The notes below the pieces were generated by a model. The model worked only from the letters and a program-made list of their open reading frames with translations, did not search any database and was not told the origin of the DNA. A program made the position numbers and the translations under genes. Shown in pieces: positions 1 through 5,513 of a DNA stretch of 7,670 bases. Numbering within the stretch: the stretch's first letter is position 1; each line of letters begins with the position of its first letter. The stretch is from contig DAOVMD010000132.1 of NCBI GenBank assembly GCA_030630935.1, positions 1 through 7,670 of the forward strand, in the 5' to 3' direction. This DNA comes from Candidatus Mcinerneyibacteriota bacterium. Lineage in GTDB: Bacteria > AUK180 > JAQVHJ01.

Positions 1-686
1 AATATCTATTACAGATCAAACCAATCTGGATGTGGAGAATAATTAAGATTGGGCTGCCGGCAGCATTTGGAGATCTGATTAGAAATGGAATTCATATCGG
101 ATTAGGAAGGATTGTCAATGGCTTCGGAACAATCCTTATGGCGGCATTTGGAATCTGTTTTAGAATAATGGGATTCCTGTTCATTCCTATTGAAGGAGTA
201 GCAACTGCTGTAACCACAATGGTAGGTCAAAATCTCGGCGCCGGAAAACCCGAAAGATCTGAAAAGAGTGTTTATAAAGCAATTCTATTTATTTCTTTAG
301 TCACAATTGTAATAGCTGCTTTAACAGCTTTTTTTGCAGAGAATATCCTCTCTTTCATGACAAGAAATGATCAGAAAATTATCTCCGAAGGAATTATAAT
401 ACTTCGATTCTTTGTAATTACAATTTTCTTTATTTCAATATCCTTAAATTTCTTTTCTGCATTCTGGGGCTCAGGAGATACTGTACCACCTATGATAGTT
501 TCAAGTATTGTAAATGGAATCATGATTATATTTATTGTTTATTCAATTCTAATTTTAAAGAAAGGTGCAATATATATCTGGATATCCCTTGCAATTTCAG
601 AATTAGTTCAGGCAGGAATTATGTATATAATATTTAGAAGAGGAAAATGGAAAATCAAAGGTGACCTTTCAAGGATTAAGAGTTGA
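1..686 (+). CDS. MATE-family efflux transporter, C-terminal half (5' partial)
   Basis: The reading frame is open to the window edge (codons in phase from base 3), so the Met at base 30 is internal and the real start lies upstream. About 227 residues are visible, roughly half of a typical 440-460 aa MATE protein. The visible part begins near 'IGLPAAFGDLIRN', the conserved opening of the second MATE lobe. It continues into 'MVGQNLGAGKPERS', the GQ-x-x-GAG-type loop signature of the family. About five or six strongly hydrophobic segments follow, ending in a short basic tail (KWKIKGDLSRIKS). Family knowledge: MATE proteins are inner-membrane cation-coupled exporters of drugs and other organic compounds; the substrate cannot be read from sequence. 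It is separated from the downstream redox operon by 725 bp and that operon has its own promoter, so a functional link is unlikely. Confidence 0.88.
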   Translation, partial: YLLQIKPIWMWRIIKIGLPAAFGDLIRNGIHIGLGRIVNGFGTILMAAFGICFRIMGFLFIPIEGVATAVTTMVGQNLGAGKPERSEKSVYKAILFISLVTIVIAALTAFFAENILSFMTRNDQKIISEGIIILRFFVITIFFISISLNFFSAFWGSGDTVPPMIVSSIVNGIMIIFIVYSILILKKGAIYIWISLAISELVQAGIMYIIFRRGKWKIKGDLSRIKS

Positions 687-697
687 AGAGTTTAAAT

Positions 698-721
698 GTT
701 CAAATGTTCAAGAGTTCAAGT
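698..721 (+). repeat. 8-bp tandem repeat, GTTCAA core, three copies
   Basis: GTTCAA starts at 698, 706 and 714, an exact 8-bp period with two variable bases after each core (AT, GA, GT). It begins 11 bp after the transporter stop codon. It may be a slippage product or a family of spacer repeats; no function is evident. Confidence 0.7.
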
Positions 722-733
722 GTTATTGTCAAA

Positions 734-748
734 ACATGCTTTGCATGT
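734..748 (+). other. Small hairpin after the transporter gene
   Basis: Arms ACATGC (734-739) and GCATGT (743-748) are perfectly complementary around a TTT loop. It lies 47 bp past the transporter stop. It could slow or protect a transcript end, but it has only six pairs and no T-run follows, so I do not call it a terminator. Confidence 0.35.
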
Positions 749-856
749 GTTCAATAGTGAGAAGTGAATAGAAAAGAATTTGTTTTCACTTGGTAATTAA
801 AGATAATTAAAAGTTTTGTGTAAGAAATATCGCTTCCTCAAAAAACATTATAATAT

Positions 857-874
857 ATAAAGCAAAACATTCTT
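857..874 (+). repeat. 18-bp direct repeat, copy 1
   Basis: The sequence ATAAAGCAAAACATTCTT occurs here and again, identically, at 1190-1207, 333 bp apart. An exact 18-bp match inside one spacer is more than expected by chance even in AT-rich DNA. Confidence 0.8.
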
Positions 875-893
875 CATTATTACTTTCTGCGTC

Positions 894-913
894 ACGAACC
901 CTACGTAGTTCGT
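894..913. repeat. Interrupted palindrome with CTACGTAG core
   Basis: ACGAA (894-898) and TTCGT (909-913) flank the perfect 8-bp palindrome CTACGTAG (901-908), with two extra C bases on the left (899-900). As RNA it could also fold with 6-bp arms (ACGAAC/GTTCGT) around an 8-nt loop. Its role is unknown. It sits between repeat copy 857-874 and the repeat at 926-940. Confidence 0.4.
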
Positions 914-925
914 TGCTTCATTGTG

Positions 926-940
926 GAGCGAAGCGAAACT
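926..940 (+). repeat. 15-bp GAGCG-rich repeat, copy 1
   Basis: GAGCGAAGCGAAACT matches GAGCGGAGCGAAACT at 1243-1257 in 14 of 15 positions. It is noticeably more GC-rich than the surrounding spacer. Confidence 0.7.
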
Positions 941-957
941 ATTTCCTTCTTCATGTC

Positions 958-970
958 TTTAACGGTTAAA
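958..970. repeat. 13-bp palindrome TTTAAC-G-GTTAAA
   Basis: Perfect 6-bp arms surround a single central G. It resembles a small operator in shape but lies more than 380 bp upstream of the promoter, so a regulatory role is only a possibility. Confidence 0.35.
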
Positions 971-986
971 AAAGCACTCAATCGAA

Positions 987-1066
987 TCCTTAAGCATTAA
1001 GAGATCTAAACAAATATAAACTACATAAGTAAGTCCATTACATGTCTCTTTAAAGTTCCTGTAAAA
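987..1066 (+). repeat. Left members of two repeat pairs (TCCTTAAGCAT and CTCTTTAAAGTTCCTGTAAAA)
   Basis: TCCTTAAGCAT at 987-997 recurs exactly at 1149-1159. The segment 1045-1066 recurs imperfectly at 1108-1128 (TTAAGTTCCCTGTAAAA form, with a small indel). In the right half the two blocks appear in the opposite order, which suggests rearranged or decayed copies rather than a simple duplication. Confidence 0.55.
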
Positions 1067-1107
1067 TTTTTTTCTTTTTTTTTGTATTTTAAAAAGTTCT
1101 CGTTATT

Positions 1108-1159
1108 TCTCTTAAGTTCCCTGTAAAAAATATTCGCATTCGATTTATTCCTTAAGCAT
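1108..1159 (+). repeat. Right members of the same two repeat pairs
   Basis: Positions 1108-1128 pair with 1045-1066, and 1149-1159 pair exactly with 987-997. The T-rich tract at 1067-1083 separates the left and right groups. Confidence 0.55.
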
Positions 1160-1189
1160 CAGAAGATTAAAAGTAAAGCATTGTCATAA

Positions 1190-1207
1190 ATAAAGCAAAA
1201 CATTCTT
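1190..1207 (+). repeat. 18-bp direct repeat, copy 2
   Basis: This is the second exact copy of the 18-mer at 857-874. Both copies are followed 50-70 bp later by the GAGCG-AGCGAAACT repeat (926-940 and 1243-1257), so the two may belong to one larger decayed unit. Confidence 0.8.
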
Positions 1208-1212
1208 AATTT

Positions 1213-1233
1213 TTCATTATTCATTGTTCATTC
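1213..1233 (+). repeat. 7-bp tandem repeat, TTCATT core, three copies
   Basis: TTCATTA, TTCATTG and TTCATTC follow one another without a gap (1213, 1220, 1227), then a weaker fourth unit TTACTTG. It resembles the 8-bp GTTCAA set at 698-721 in scale and may have the same slippage origin. Confidence 0.65.
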
Positions 1234-1242
1234 TTACTTGCA

Positions 1243-1257
1243 GAGCGGAGCGAAACT
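1243..1257 (+). repeat. 15-bp GAGCG-rich repeat, copy 2
   Basis: This is the partner of 926-940 with one mismatch. It lies 36 bp after the second 18-mer copy; in the left half the corresponding gap is 51 bp. Confidence 0.7.
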
Positions 1258-1271
1258 CTCTTCTCTTCGCA

Positions 1272-1285
1272 TTTCACTTGTGAAA
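1272..1285. promoter_or_regulatory. Palindrome TTTCAC-TT-GTGAAA, possible operator
   Basis: Perfect 6-bp arms surround a 2-bp centre, 65 bp upstream of the -35 box. The position suits an activator or repressor site for the hdr operon. The half-sites TTCAC/GTGAA are generic and no regulator gene is visible, so this remains a guess. Confidence 0.3.
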
Positions 1286-1350
1286 GAAGGCACAATCCTT
1301 GATGTTTTTCATGTGTCCGATGATTTCTATGAATTTTTGTTCATATTATC

Positions 1351-1379
1351 TTGACATTATTATATATATATGTTATAAT
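1351..1379 (+). promoter_or_regulatory. Consensus sigma70-type promoter of the hdr operon
   Basis: The -35 box TTGACA (1351-1356) and the -10 box TATAAT (1374-1379) are both perfect and are separated by exactly 17 bp. The -10 is also preceded by TG one base away (1371-1372), an extended -10 element. The spacer is an alternating TA tract. Transcription should begin near 1386, giving a leader of about 25 nt before the hdrC start codon. A match this complete suggests strong basal transcription unless a regulator intervenes. Confidence 0.85.
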
Positions 1380-1397
1380 CTGAAATTTAATATAGAT

Positions 1398-1407
1398 AAA
1401 GGAAAGG
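1398..1407 (+). promoter_or_regulatory. Ribosome binding site of hdrC
   Basis: AAAGGA at 1398-1403, followed by AAGG, lies 8 nt before the ATG at 1412. It supports that start and the short leader predicted from the promoter. Confidence 0.7.
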
Positions 1408-1411
1408 TTTA

Positions 1412-1822
1412 ATGAAAATAAACATCAAGAATGAAGAGATACGCAGTGAGCGAGTTCTTCGGATAGAAGAGATTGCCGGAGAGAACATTTTTAAATGTTA
1501 TCAATGCGGGAAATGTTCTGCTGGTTGTCCGAGTGCAGATCAGATGGACCTTTTACCTAATCAAGTTGTCCGGAATCTTCAGATAGGGAAGGTTGACGCT
1601 GTATTAAATTCAAAAAGTATTTGGATATGTGCATCCTGTTTTATGTGTTGGACCAGATGTCCTCGCGGAGTAAATTTAACAGCCTTATTTGAAGCCTGCC
1701 GTCAAGTTAAGCTTCGTGAGAACATTGATGAAGTTGGATTAAAGCAGACTATTCAGGAAGCTGAAGAGATGGATATTCCCCAGATCGCAGTAATTTCAGT
1801 TTTAAGAAAATTAACAAGTTAG
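1412..1822 (+). CDS. hdrC: Heterodisulfide reductase subunit C-like iron-sulfur protein
   Basis: This 136-aa soluble protein carries two classic CxxCxxCxxxCP motifs: Cys29/32/35/39 and Cys73/76/79/83. Each should bind a [4Fe-4S] cluster. Text such as 'CYQCGKCSAGCP' and 'CASCFMCWTRCPRGVN' is typical of HdrC. Family knowledge: HdrC is the electron wire between HdrA and the catalytic HdrB. It is shorter than many methanogen HdrC proteins (often near 180-190 aa); the difference lies mainly in the C-terminal tail, while both cluster motifs are intact. It is the first gene of the operon and is followed by hdrB after 8 bp, with the hdrC stop overlapping the hdrB ribosome binding site, so translational coupling is likely. 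No transmembrane segment is present, which separates it from the membrane HdrE/DsrM type. Confidence 0.92.
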   Translation: MKINIKNEEIRSERVLRIEEIAGENIFKCYQCGKCSAGCPSADQMDLLPNQVVRNLQIGKVDAVLNSKSIWICASCFMCWTRCPRGVNLTALFEACRQVKLRENIDEVGLKQTIQEAEEMDIPQIAVISVLRKLTS

Positions 1823-1830
1823 GAGTAGAG

Positions 1831-2709
1831 ATGGAAGTATCTTATTTTCCGGGATGTACATTGAAGCAGACTGCAAAGAACTTTGAGACCTCTGCTATCA
1901 GTTCGAGTAAGCTTCTTGGGATTGAATTGAAAGAACTTTCCAGATGGAATTGCTGCGGAACTGTTTATTCATTAGCGACAGATGATTCTATGCATCACTT
2001 AGCTCCCATCAGGAATTTAATTCGAGTTCAGGAAGAAGGTTCCAAGGAAGTAGTAACGTTATGTTCAATGTGCTATAATACTCTTAAGCAGGCGAATGAA
2101 TTAGTCCGCGCTGAACCTGACCGGCTTCAGAAGTTAAATGATTTTATGTACCTTGAAGAAGATTACAAACCTGATTTAGAAGTTTACCACCTTGTAACTT
2201 ATATTAAGGACAATGTTGGTTATGAGAAATTAAAGGATAAGGTTACGAATCCTTTATCAGGATTAAAAGTTGCGGTCTATTATGGTTGTTTATTATTACG
2301 TCCTGATTCAATCAAATTAGATGACCGGGAGAATCCTCGAATAATGGAAGATATGATGGAAGCCCTTGGAGCTGAAGTAATAGATTTTCCTTATCACAAT
2401 GAGTGCTGCGGTTCATATCATACGCTTGGTAAAAGGGACTTAGTAATTGAGCGGACCAATAAAATTATTTCTGAAGCTAAGCTTGATGGAGCGGATGTAC
2501 TTGTATTGAGTTGTCCGGAATGCGACTTTAATCTTGATCATCGTCAAAAAAATACACTTGAGAAATATCCGAGTTTTGAAACGATGCCGGTTTTATATTT
2601 TACCCAATTAATGAATATTGCTTTAGGTGGCGACCTTGCAGATTGCGGGTTTGAATTGAATTATATTGATCCAATTCCCTTATTAAAAGATAAAGGGATA
2701 TTAAAATAG
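1831..2709 (+). CDS. hdrB: Heterodisulfide reductase subunit B-like protein, two CCG domains
   Basis: This 292-aa protein has two cysteine-rich (CCG, PF02754-type) domains. The first shows Cys9, Cys41-Cys42 and Cys78-x-x-Cys81, an exact fit to CX31CCX35CxxC. The second shows Cys153, Cys192-Cys193 and Cys228-x-x-Cys231 (CX38CCX34CxxC). In methanogen HdrB these motifs hold two noncubane [4Fe-4S] clusters that cleave the CoM-S-S-CoB disulfide. Both sets are complete here, so a catalytic role is plausible, but the natural substrate in a bacterium is unknown; it may be another disulfide or simply a redox relay. The start ATG follows AGGAG (1821-1825) by 5 nt. The gene lies between hdrC and hdrA, the usual partners, and has no signal peptide or membrane segment. 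Confidence 0.93.
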   Translation: MEVSYFPGCTLKQTAKNFETSAISSSKLLGIELKELSRWNCCGTVYSLATDDSMHHLAPIRNLIRVQEEGSKEVVTLCSMCYNTLKQANELVRAEPDRLQKLNDFMYLEEDYKPDLEVYHLVTYIKDNVGYEKLKDKVTNPLSGLKVAVYYGCLLLRPDSIKLDDRENPRIMEDMMEALGAEVIDFPYHNECCGSYHTLGKRDLVIERTNKIISEAKLDGADVLVLSCPECDFNLDHRQKNTLEKYPSFETMPVLYFTQLMNIALGGDLADCGFELNYIDPIPLLKDKGILK

Positions 2710-2725
2710 ATTTGGAGTAGACCTT

Positions 2726-4711
2726 ATGAAGAGAATAGGCGTGTTTGTTTGTCATTGCGGTCTGAACATAGCCGGAAGTGTTGATATTGACAAGATAGTT
2801 GAAGAGGTTTCAAAATTAAATCATATTGTATATGTAAAAAATTATATTTTTCTTTGTTCTCAACCGGGTCAGCAGATGGTTGAAGATATAGTGAAGGAAC
2901 ATAACCTTGACGGTTTTATTGTTGCAAACTGTTCACCCACACTACATGAAAAGACTTTCAGGAATACTGCTATTCGAGCCGGGATGAATCCTTACTTTGT
3001 TGAAGTTGCAAATATTAGGGAACAGAGTTCCTGGCCTCATAGTAAGGAGAAGAAAAAAGCAACTCAGAAAGCTTTACTGATAATTAAAGCAACAATTAAA
3101 AAATTAGTTAAGAATCTTGACTACCATTCCAAACGAGTAGATTTAACCAAGCGTGCATTAATAATCGGTGGAGGTATTGCAGGGATACAAGCAGCTCTTG
3201 ACATTGCAGATGGCGGGTATGAGGTTGTTTTACTTGACAGGCAGCAATCCATTGGTGGGCATATGGCACAGATTTCTGAGACTTTTCCAACACTTGATTG
3301 CCCGCAATGTATAATGACACCAAAGATGACGGAAGTAGGGAATCACCCTAAAATTATTTTAAGGACATATTCCGAAGTTGAAGAAGTAACCGGATTTATT
3401 GGAAACTTTACAGTTAAGATTCGTAAAAAAGCAACGAGTGTGGATTGGACTAAATGTACAGGCTGCGGAGAATGTATTGCCAAGTGTCCTGCAAAGCCCT
3501 TATCCGTATTTGACTGTTTTCTTTCAAAAGGTACCGCAATGTATAGAGATTTTGAACAAGCAGTTCCAAGTTTCCCTGTTATCAATAGAGATGCATGTTT
3601 ATATTTTCAGAAAGGCGTTTGCCGAATTTGTGAAAAGGTCTGTCCCATTGACGCGATTGATTTTGAACAGCAGGATGAGATAGTTGAAGAGCAGGTTGGT
3701 GCGATTATCATTGCCACTGGTTATGATCTAATGCCGATGTCTGAACAGGGTGAATATGGTGCGGGCAAATACAAGGATGTAATTGACGGCATGCAGTTTG
3801 AGAGACTTCTTGCTTCAACCGGGCCTTATGCCGGGGATGTTAAGAGGCCGTCTGATGAGAAGGTTCCTGATAGCGTTGTTTTTATTCAATGTGCCGGGTC
3901 CCGTGATCCCGAATCAAACTATCCATATTGTTCAAAGGTCTGCTGTATGTACATAGCGAAGCAAGCATTACTATATAAACATAATGTCCATCATGGTCAG
4001 GCATATATTTTTTATATTGACATCAGGTCTACCGGCAAGGGCTATGAAGAATTTGTTCAGAGAGTTCAGGAAGAGTCAGGAGTAATTTATATCAGGGGAA
4101 AAGCTTCGAAGGTTTTTAAACGCGGAGATAAAATGGTAGTTTGGGGAGTTGACACTTTAACCGGTCAAACGGTTGAAATAGAGACCGACCTTGTTGTTCT
4201 TGCATCAGCAATGATTCCTTCTTCCGGTGCTTTTACTCTTGCATCGAAGACACGATTAGCTACAGACAAGTATGGTTGGTTTTCAGAAGCTCATCCGAAA
4301 TTAAGACCTGTTGAAAGTGTAACCGGTGGATATTATCTTGCAGGGGCCGCCCAGGCACCGAAGGATATTCCTGAGACTGTTACCCATGCGAGTGGTGCTG
4401 CGAGTAAAGTCCTTGCATTATTCTCAAATGACTTTTTAGAGAGCGATCCTATAATTGTTCAGGTTGATCCGGAAATTTGTAATCGCTGCGGGTATTGTGA
4501 AGCGGTCTGTGCTTATGATGCAGTAAAATTAAATTCAAAGACAAAAATTGCCGAAGTAAATGAAGTTTTATGTGAAGGCTGTGGAGCATGTGCGGCGACT
4601 TGTCCGTCCGGAGCGATTTCGCATAGGAATAATACCAGGAGCCAGATATTTGATATGATTTCTGTTGCAACTGAAGATTATAAAGAAATAACCACAAAAT
4701 TTGATAAATAA
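2726..4711 (+). CDS. hdrA: Heterodisulfide reductase subunit A, FAD/iron-sulfur (electron-bifurcating type)
   Basis: At 661 aa this is a full-length, single-copy HdrA. Order of parts: an N-terminal domain (about 1-135) with Cys9, Cys11, Cys44 and Cys69; an FAD-binding thioredoxin-reductase-like fold starting at GGGIAG (148-153) with 'SIGGHM' and 'DCPQC' (192-195); an inserted ferredoxin domain (about 240-312) with Cys244/247/250/254 and Cys291/299/302/306; the second FAD half with 'CAGSRD...YCSKVCC' (Cys389, 402, 406, 407); and a C-terminal ferredoxin (about 578-632) with Cys585/588/591/595 and Cys616/619/622/626. Family knowledge: the HdrA FAD is the bifurcation site, and ferredoxin is reduced through its cluster chain. 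The second inserted-ferredoxin motif has 7 residues between its first two Cys instead of 2; I recall this spacing from bacterial relatives. No in-frame UGA selenocysteine is present. GGAG at 2714-2717 precedes the start by 8 nt. Confidence 0.95.
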   Translation: MKRIGVFVCHCGLNIAGSVDIDKIVEEVSKLNHIVYVKNYIFLCSQPGQQMVEDIVKEHNLDGFIVANCSPTLHEKTFRNTAIRAGMNPYFVEVANIREQSSWPHSKEKKKATQKALLIIKATIKKLVKNLDYHSKRVDLTKRALIIGGGIAGIQAALDIADGGYEVVLLDRQQSIGGHMAQISETFPTLDCPQCIMTPKMTEVGNHPKIILRTYSEVEEVTGFIGNFTVKIRKKATSVDWTKCTGCGECIAKCPAKPLSVFDCFLSKGTAMYRDFEQAVPSFPVINRDACLYFQKGVCRICEKVCPIDAIDFEQQDEIVEEQVGAIIIATGYDLMPMSEQGEYGAGKYKDVIDGMQFERLLASTGPYAGDVKRPSDEKVPDSVVFIQCAGSRDPESNYPYCSKVCCMYIAKQALLYKHNVHHGQAYIFYIDIRSTGKGYEEFVQRVQEESGVIYIRGKASKVFKRGDKMVVWGVDTLTGQTVEIETDLVVLASAMIPSSGAFTLASKTRLATDKYGWFSEAHPKLRPVESVTGGYYLAGAAQAPKDIPETVTHASGAASKVLALFSNDFLESDPIIVQVDPEICNRCGYCEAVCAYDAVKLNSKTKIAEVNEVLCEGCGACAATCPSGAISHRNNTRSQIFDMISVATEDYKEITTKFDK

Positions 4712-4725
4712 AGAGAGGAATTCAA

Positions 4726-5493
4726 ATGACTACAGTTAAACCAAGCGGAGATAAACCTAATTTACCTCCCACTAGTCGTTTAATAGAAGTTTTCATTATG
4801 GGAAAGAGCTATAAGGTACCGGAAACACTTACCATTCAAAAAGCAATTGAGTGGGCAGGTTTTCAATTCATCCGGAGTTGCGGCTGCCGTGGCGGAATCT
4901 GCGGAGCGTGTCCGACAATTTATAGAACTAAAGATGATTATAAACTAAAAGTCGGTCTTGCTTGCCAGACAGTTGCAGAAGATGGGATGTATCTGGTTCA
5001 GCTTCCATTTGTTCCGGTTCAGAAAGCGATTTATAATATTGAAGAAGAAAAGGCAACCCTTGCCGCAATTGAAAAACATTATCCTGAAACCTTTCGTTGT
5101 GTTCAATGTAATACTTGTACAAAAGCATGTCCCATGGACATTGAAGTTATGCAGTACATTGCGGAGATTATAAAAGGTGATTATAAAAAAGCAGCAGAAC
5201 TTTCACATTCGTGTATTATGTGCGGGATGTGTGCAGCCCGTTGTCCTGCTGAGCTTCAGCAATTTAATGTTGCAATGTTTATTAGACGAATGTATGGACG
5301 TTATGTATTACCGAAAGCAGAACATTTAAAAAACAGAGTTGAAGATATTGAAGCAGGAAAATATGAACCGATGCTTGATGAACTTCAACAAGTTTCAAGC
5401 GGAGAATTAGTGAAACGGTATAAAGAACGTGAATGGGAACCGGAGCCGTATGAAGTTCCGGATTGGAAACCAAAAGATACAAAATACTTATAA
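4726..5493 (+). CDS. frdB: Fumarate reductase-like iron-sulfur subunit ([2Fe-2S] + HdrC-like dicluster)
   Basis: This 255-aa protein has an N-terminal plant-type [2Fe-2S] domain (about 18-95) with 'CRGGICGAC' (Cys54/59/62) and 'LACQT' (Cys80); Cys52 is an extra nearby cysteine. A dicluster domain follows with Cys125/128/131/135 and Cys163/166/169/173, both in CxxCxxCxxxCP form. The first half matches SdhB/FrdB. The second half is closer to HdrC/GlpC: SdhB normally has a three-Cys [3Fe-4S] motif and a longer linker there (about 46 residues, against 27 here). TfrB, the thiol:fumarate reductase B subunit of methanogens, has the same two parts plus a CCG domain, which is absent here. The C-terminal 60 residues are charged and end in a Trp/Pro/Glu-rich tail. 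Role inferred: carries electrons between the Hdr module and the flavoprotein 20 bp downstream. The start at 4726 follows AGAGGA; Met25 is a less likely start. Confidence 0.85.
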   Translation: MTTVKPSGDKPNLPPTSRLIEVFIMGKSYKVPETLTIQKAIEWAGFQFIRSCGCRGGICGACPTIYRTKDDYKLKVGLACQTVAEDGMYLVQLPFVPVQKAIYNIEEEKATLAAIEKHYPETFRCVQCNTCTKACPMDIEVMQYIAEIIKGDYKKAAELSHSCIMCGMCAARCPAELQQFNVAMFIRRMYGRYVLPKAEHLKNRVEDIEAGKYEPMLDELQQVSSGELVKRYKEREWEPEPYEVPDWKPKDTKYL

Positions 5494-5502
5494 TAATTTT
5501 AT

Positions 5503-5507
5503 GGAGG
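5503..5507 (+). promoter_or_regulatory. Ribosome binding site deciding the flavoprotein start
   Basis: GGAGG lies 6 nt before the ATG at 5514. An upstream in-frame ATG at 5463 would overlap the preceding gene by 31 bp, lacks such a site and would add 17 residues of no family character, so 5514 is preferred. Confidence 0.85.
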
Positions 5508-5513
5508 TTTAAG

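Larger units (their letters stand above)
687..1411. other. 725-bp AT-rich intergenic spacer
   Basis: I see no convincing protein-coding frame, tRNA or rRNA here. The stretch is strongly AT-rich with long A and T runs. It contains two sets of short tandem repeats, several small inverted repeats, and at least four repeat pairs shared between its left half (about 857-1066) and right half (about 1108-1257). Its last 65 bp carry the promoter and leader of the hdr operon. No clear intrinsic terminator for the upstream transporter gene was found: the T-rich tract at 1067-1083 has no good GC stem directly before it. Confidence 0.7.

Noticed and set aside
30-686. The Met codon at base 30 as the start of a complete 218-aa transporter
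   Set aside because: The frame is open to the window edge (YLLQIKPIW before the Met) and the protein begins in the middle of the MATE fold, so the gene is 5' truncated by the window.
1061-1090. T-rich tract (1067-1083) as an intrinsic terminator
   Set aside because: No GC-rich stem directly precedes it; the nearby sequence is nearly all A and T, so the tract fits base composition.
687-1350. CRISPR array or tRNA/structured RNA gene in the spacer
   Set aside because: Repeats are too few, irregular and differently ordered for a CRISPR, and no cloverleaf or known riboswitch core could be recognised by eye.
3108-4697. Open frames of 71-94 codons overlapping hdrA on both strands
   Set aside because: They are shadows of a well-supported 661-aa gene, have no recognisable domains and lack ribosome binding sites of note. 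The same holds for the antisense frames within the iron-sulfur and flavoprotein genes.
5463-5513. Upstream in-frame ATG extending the flavoprotein by 17 residues
   Set aside because: It overlaps the previous gene, has no good ribosome binding site, and the GGAGG before 5514 fits the later ATG.
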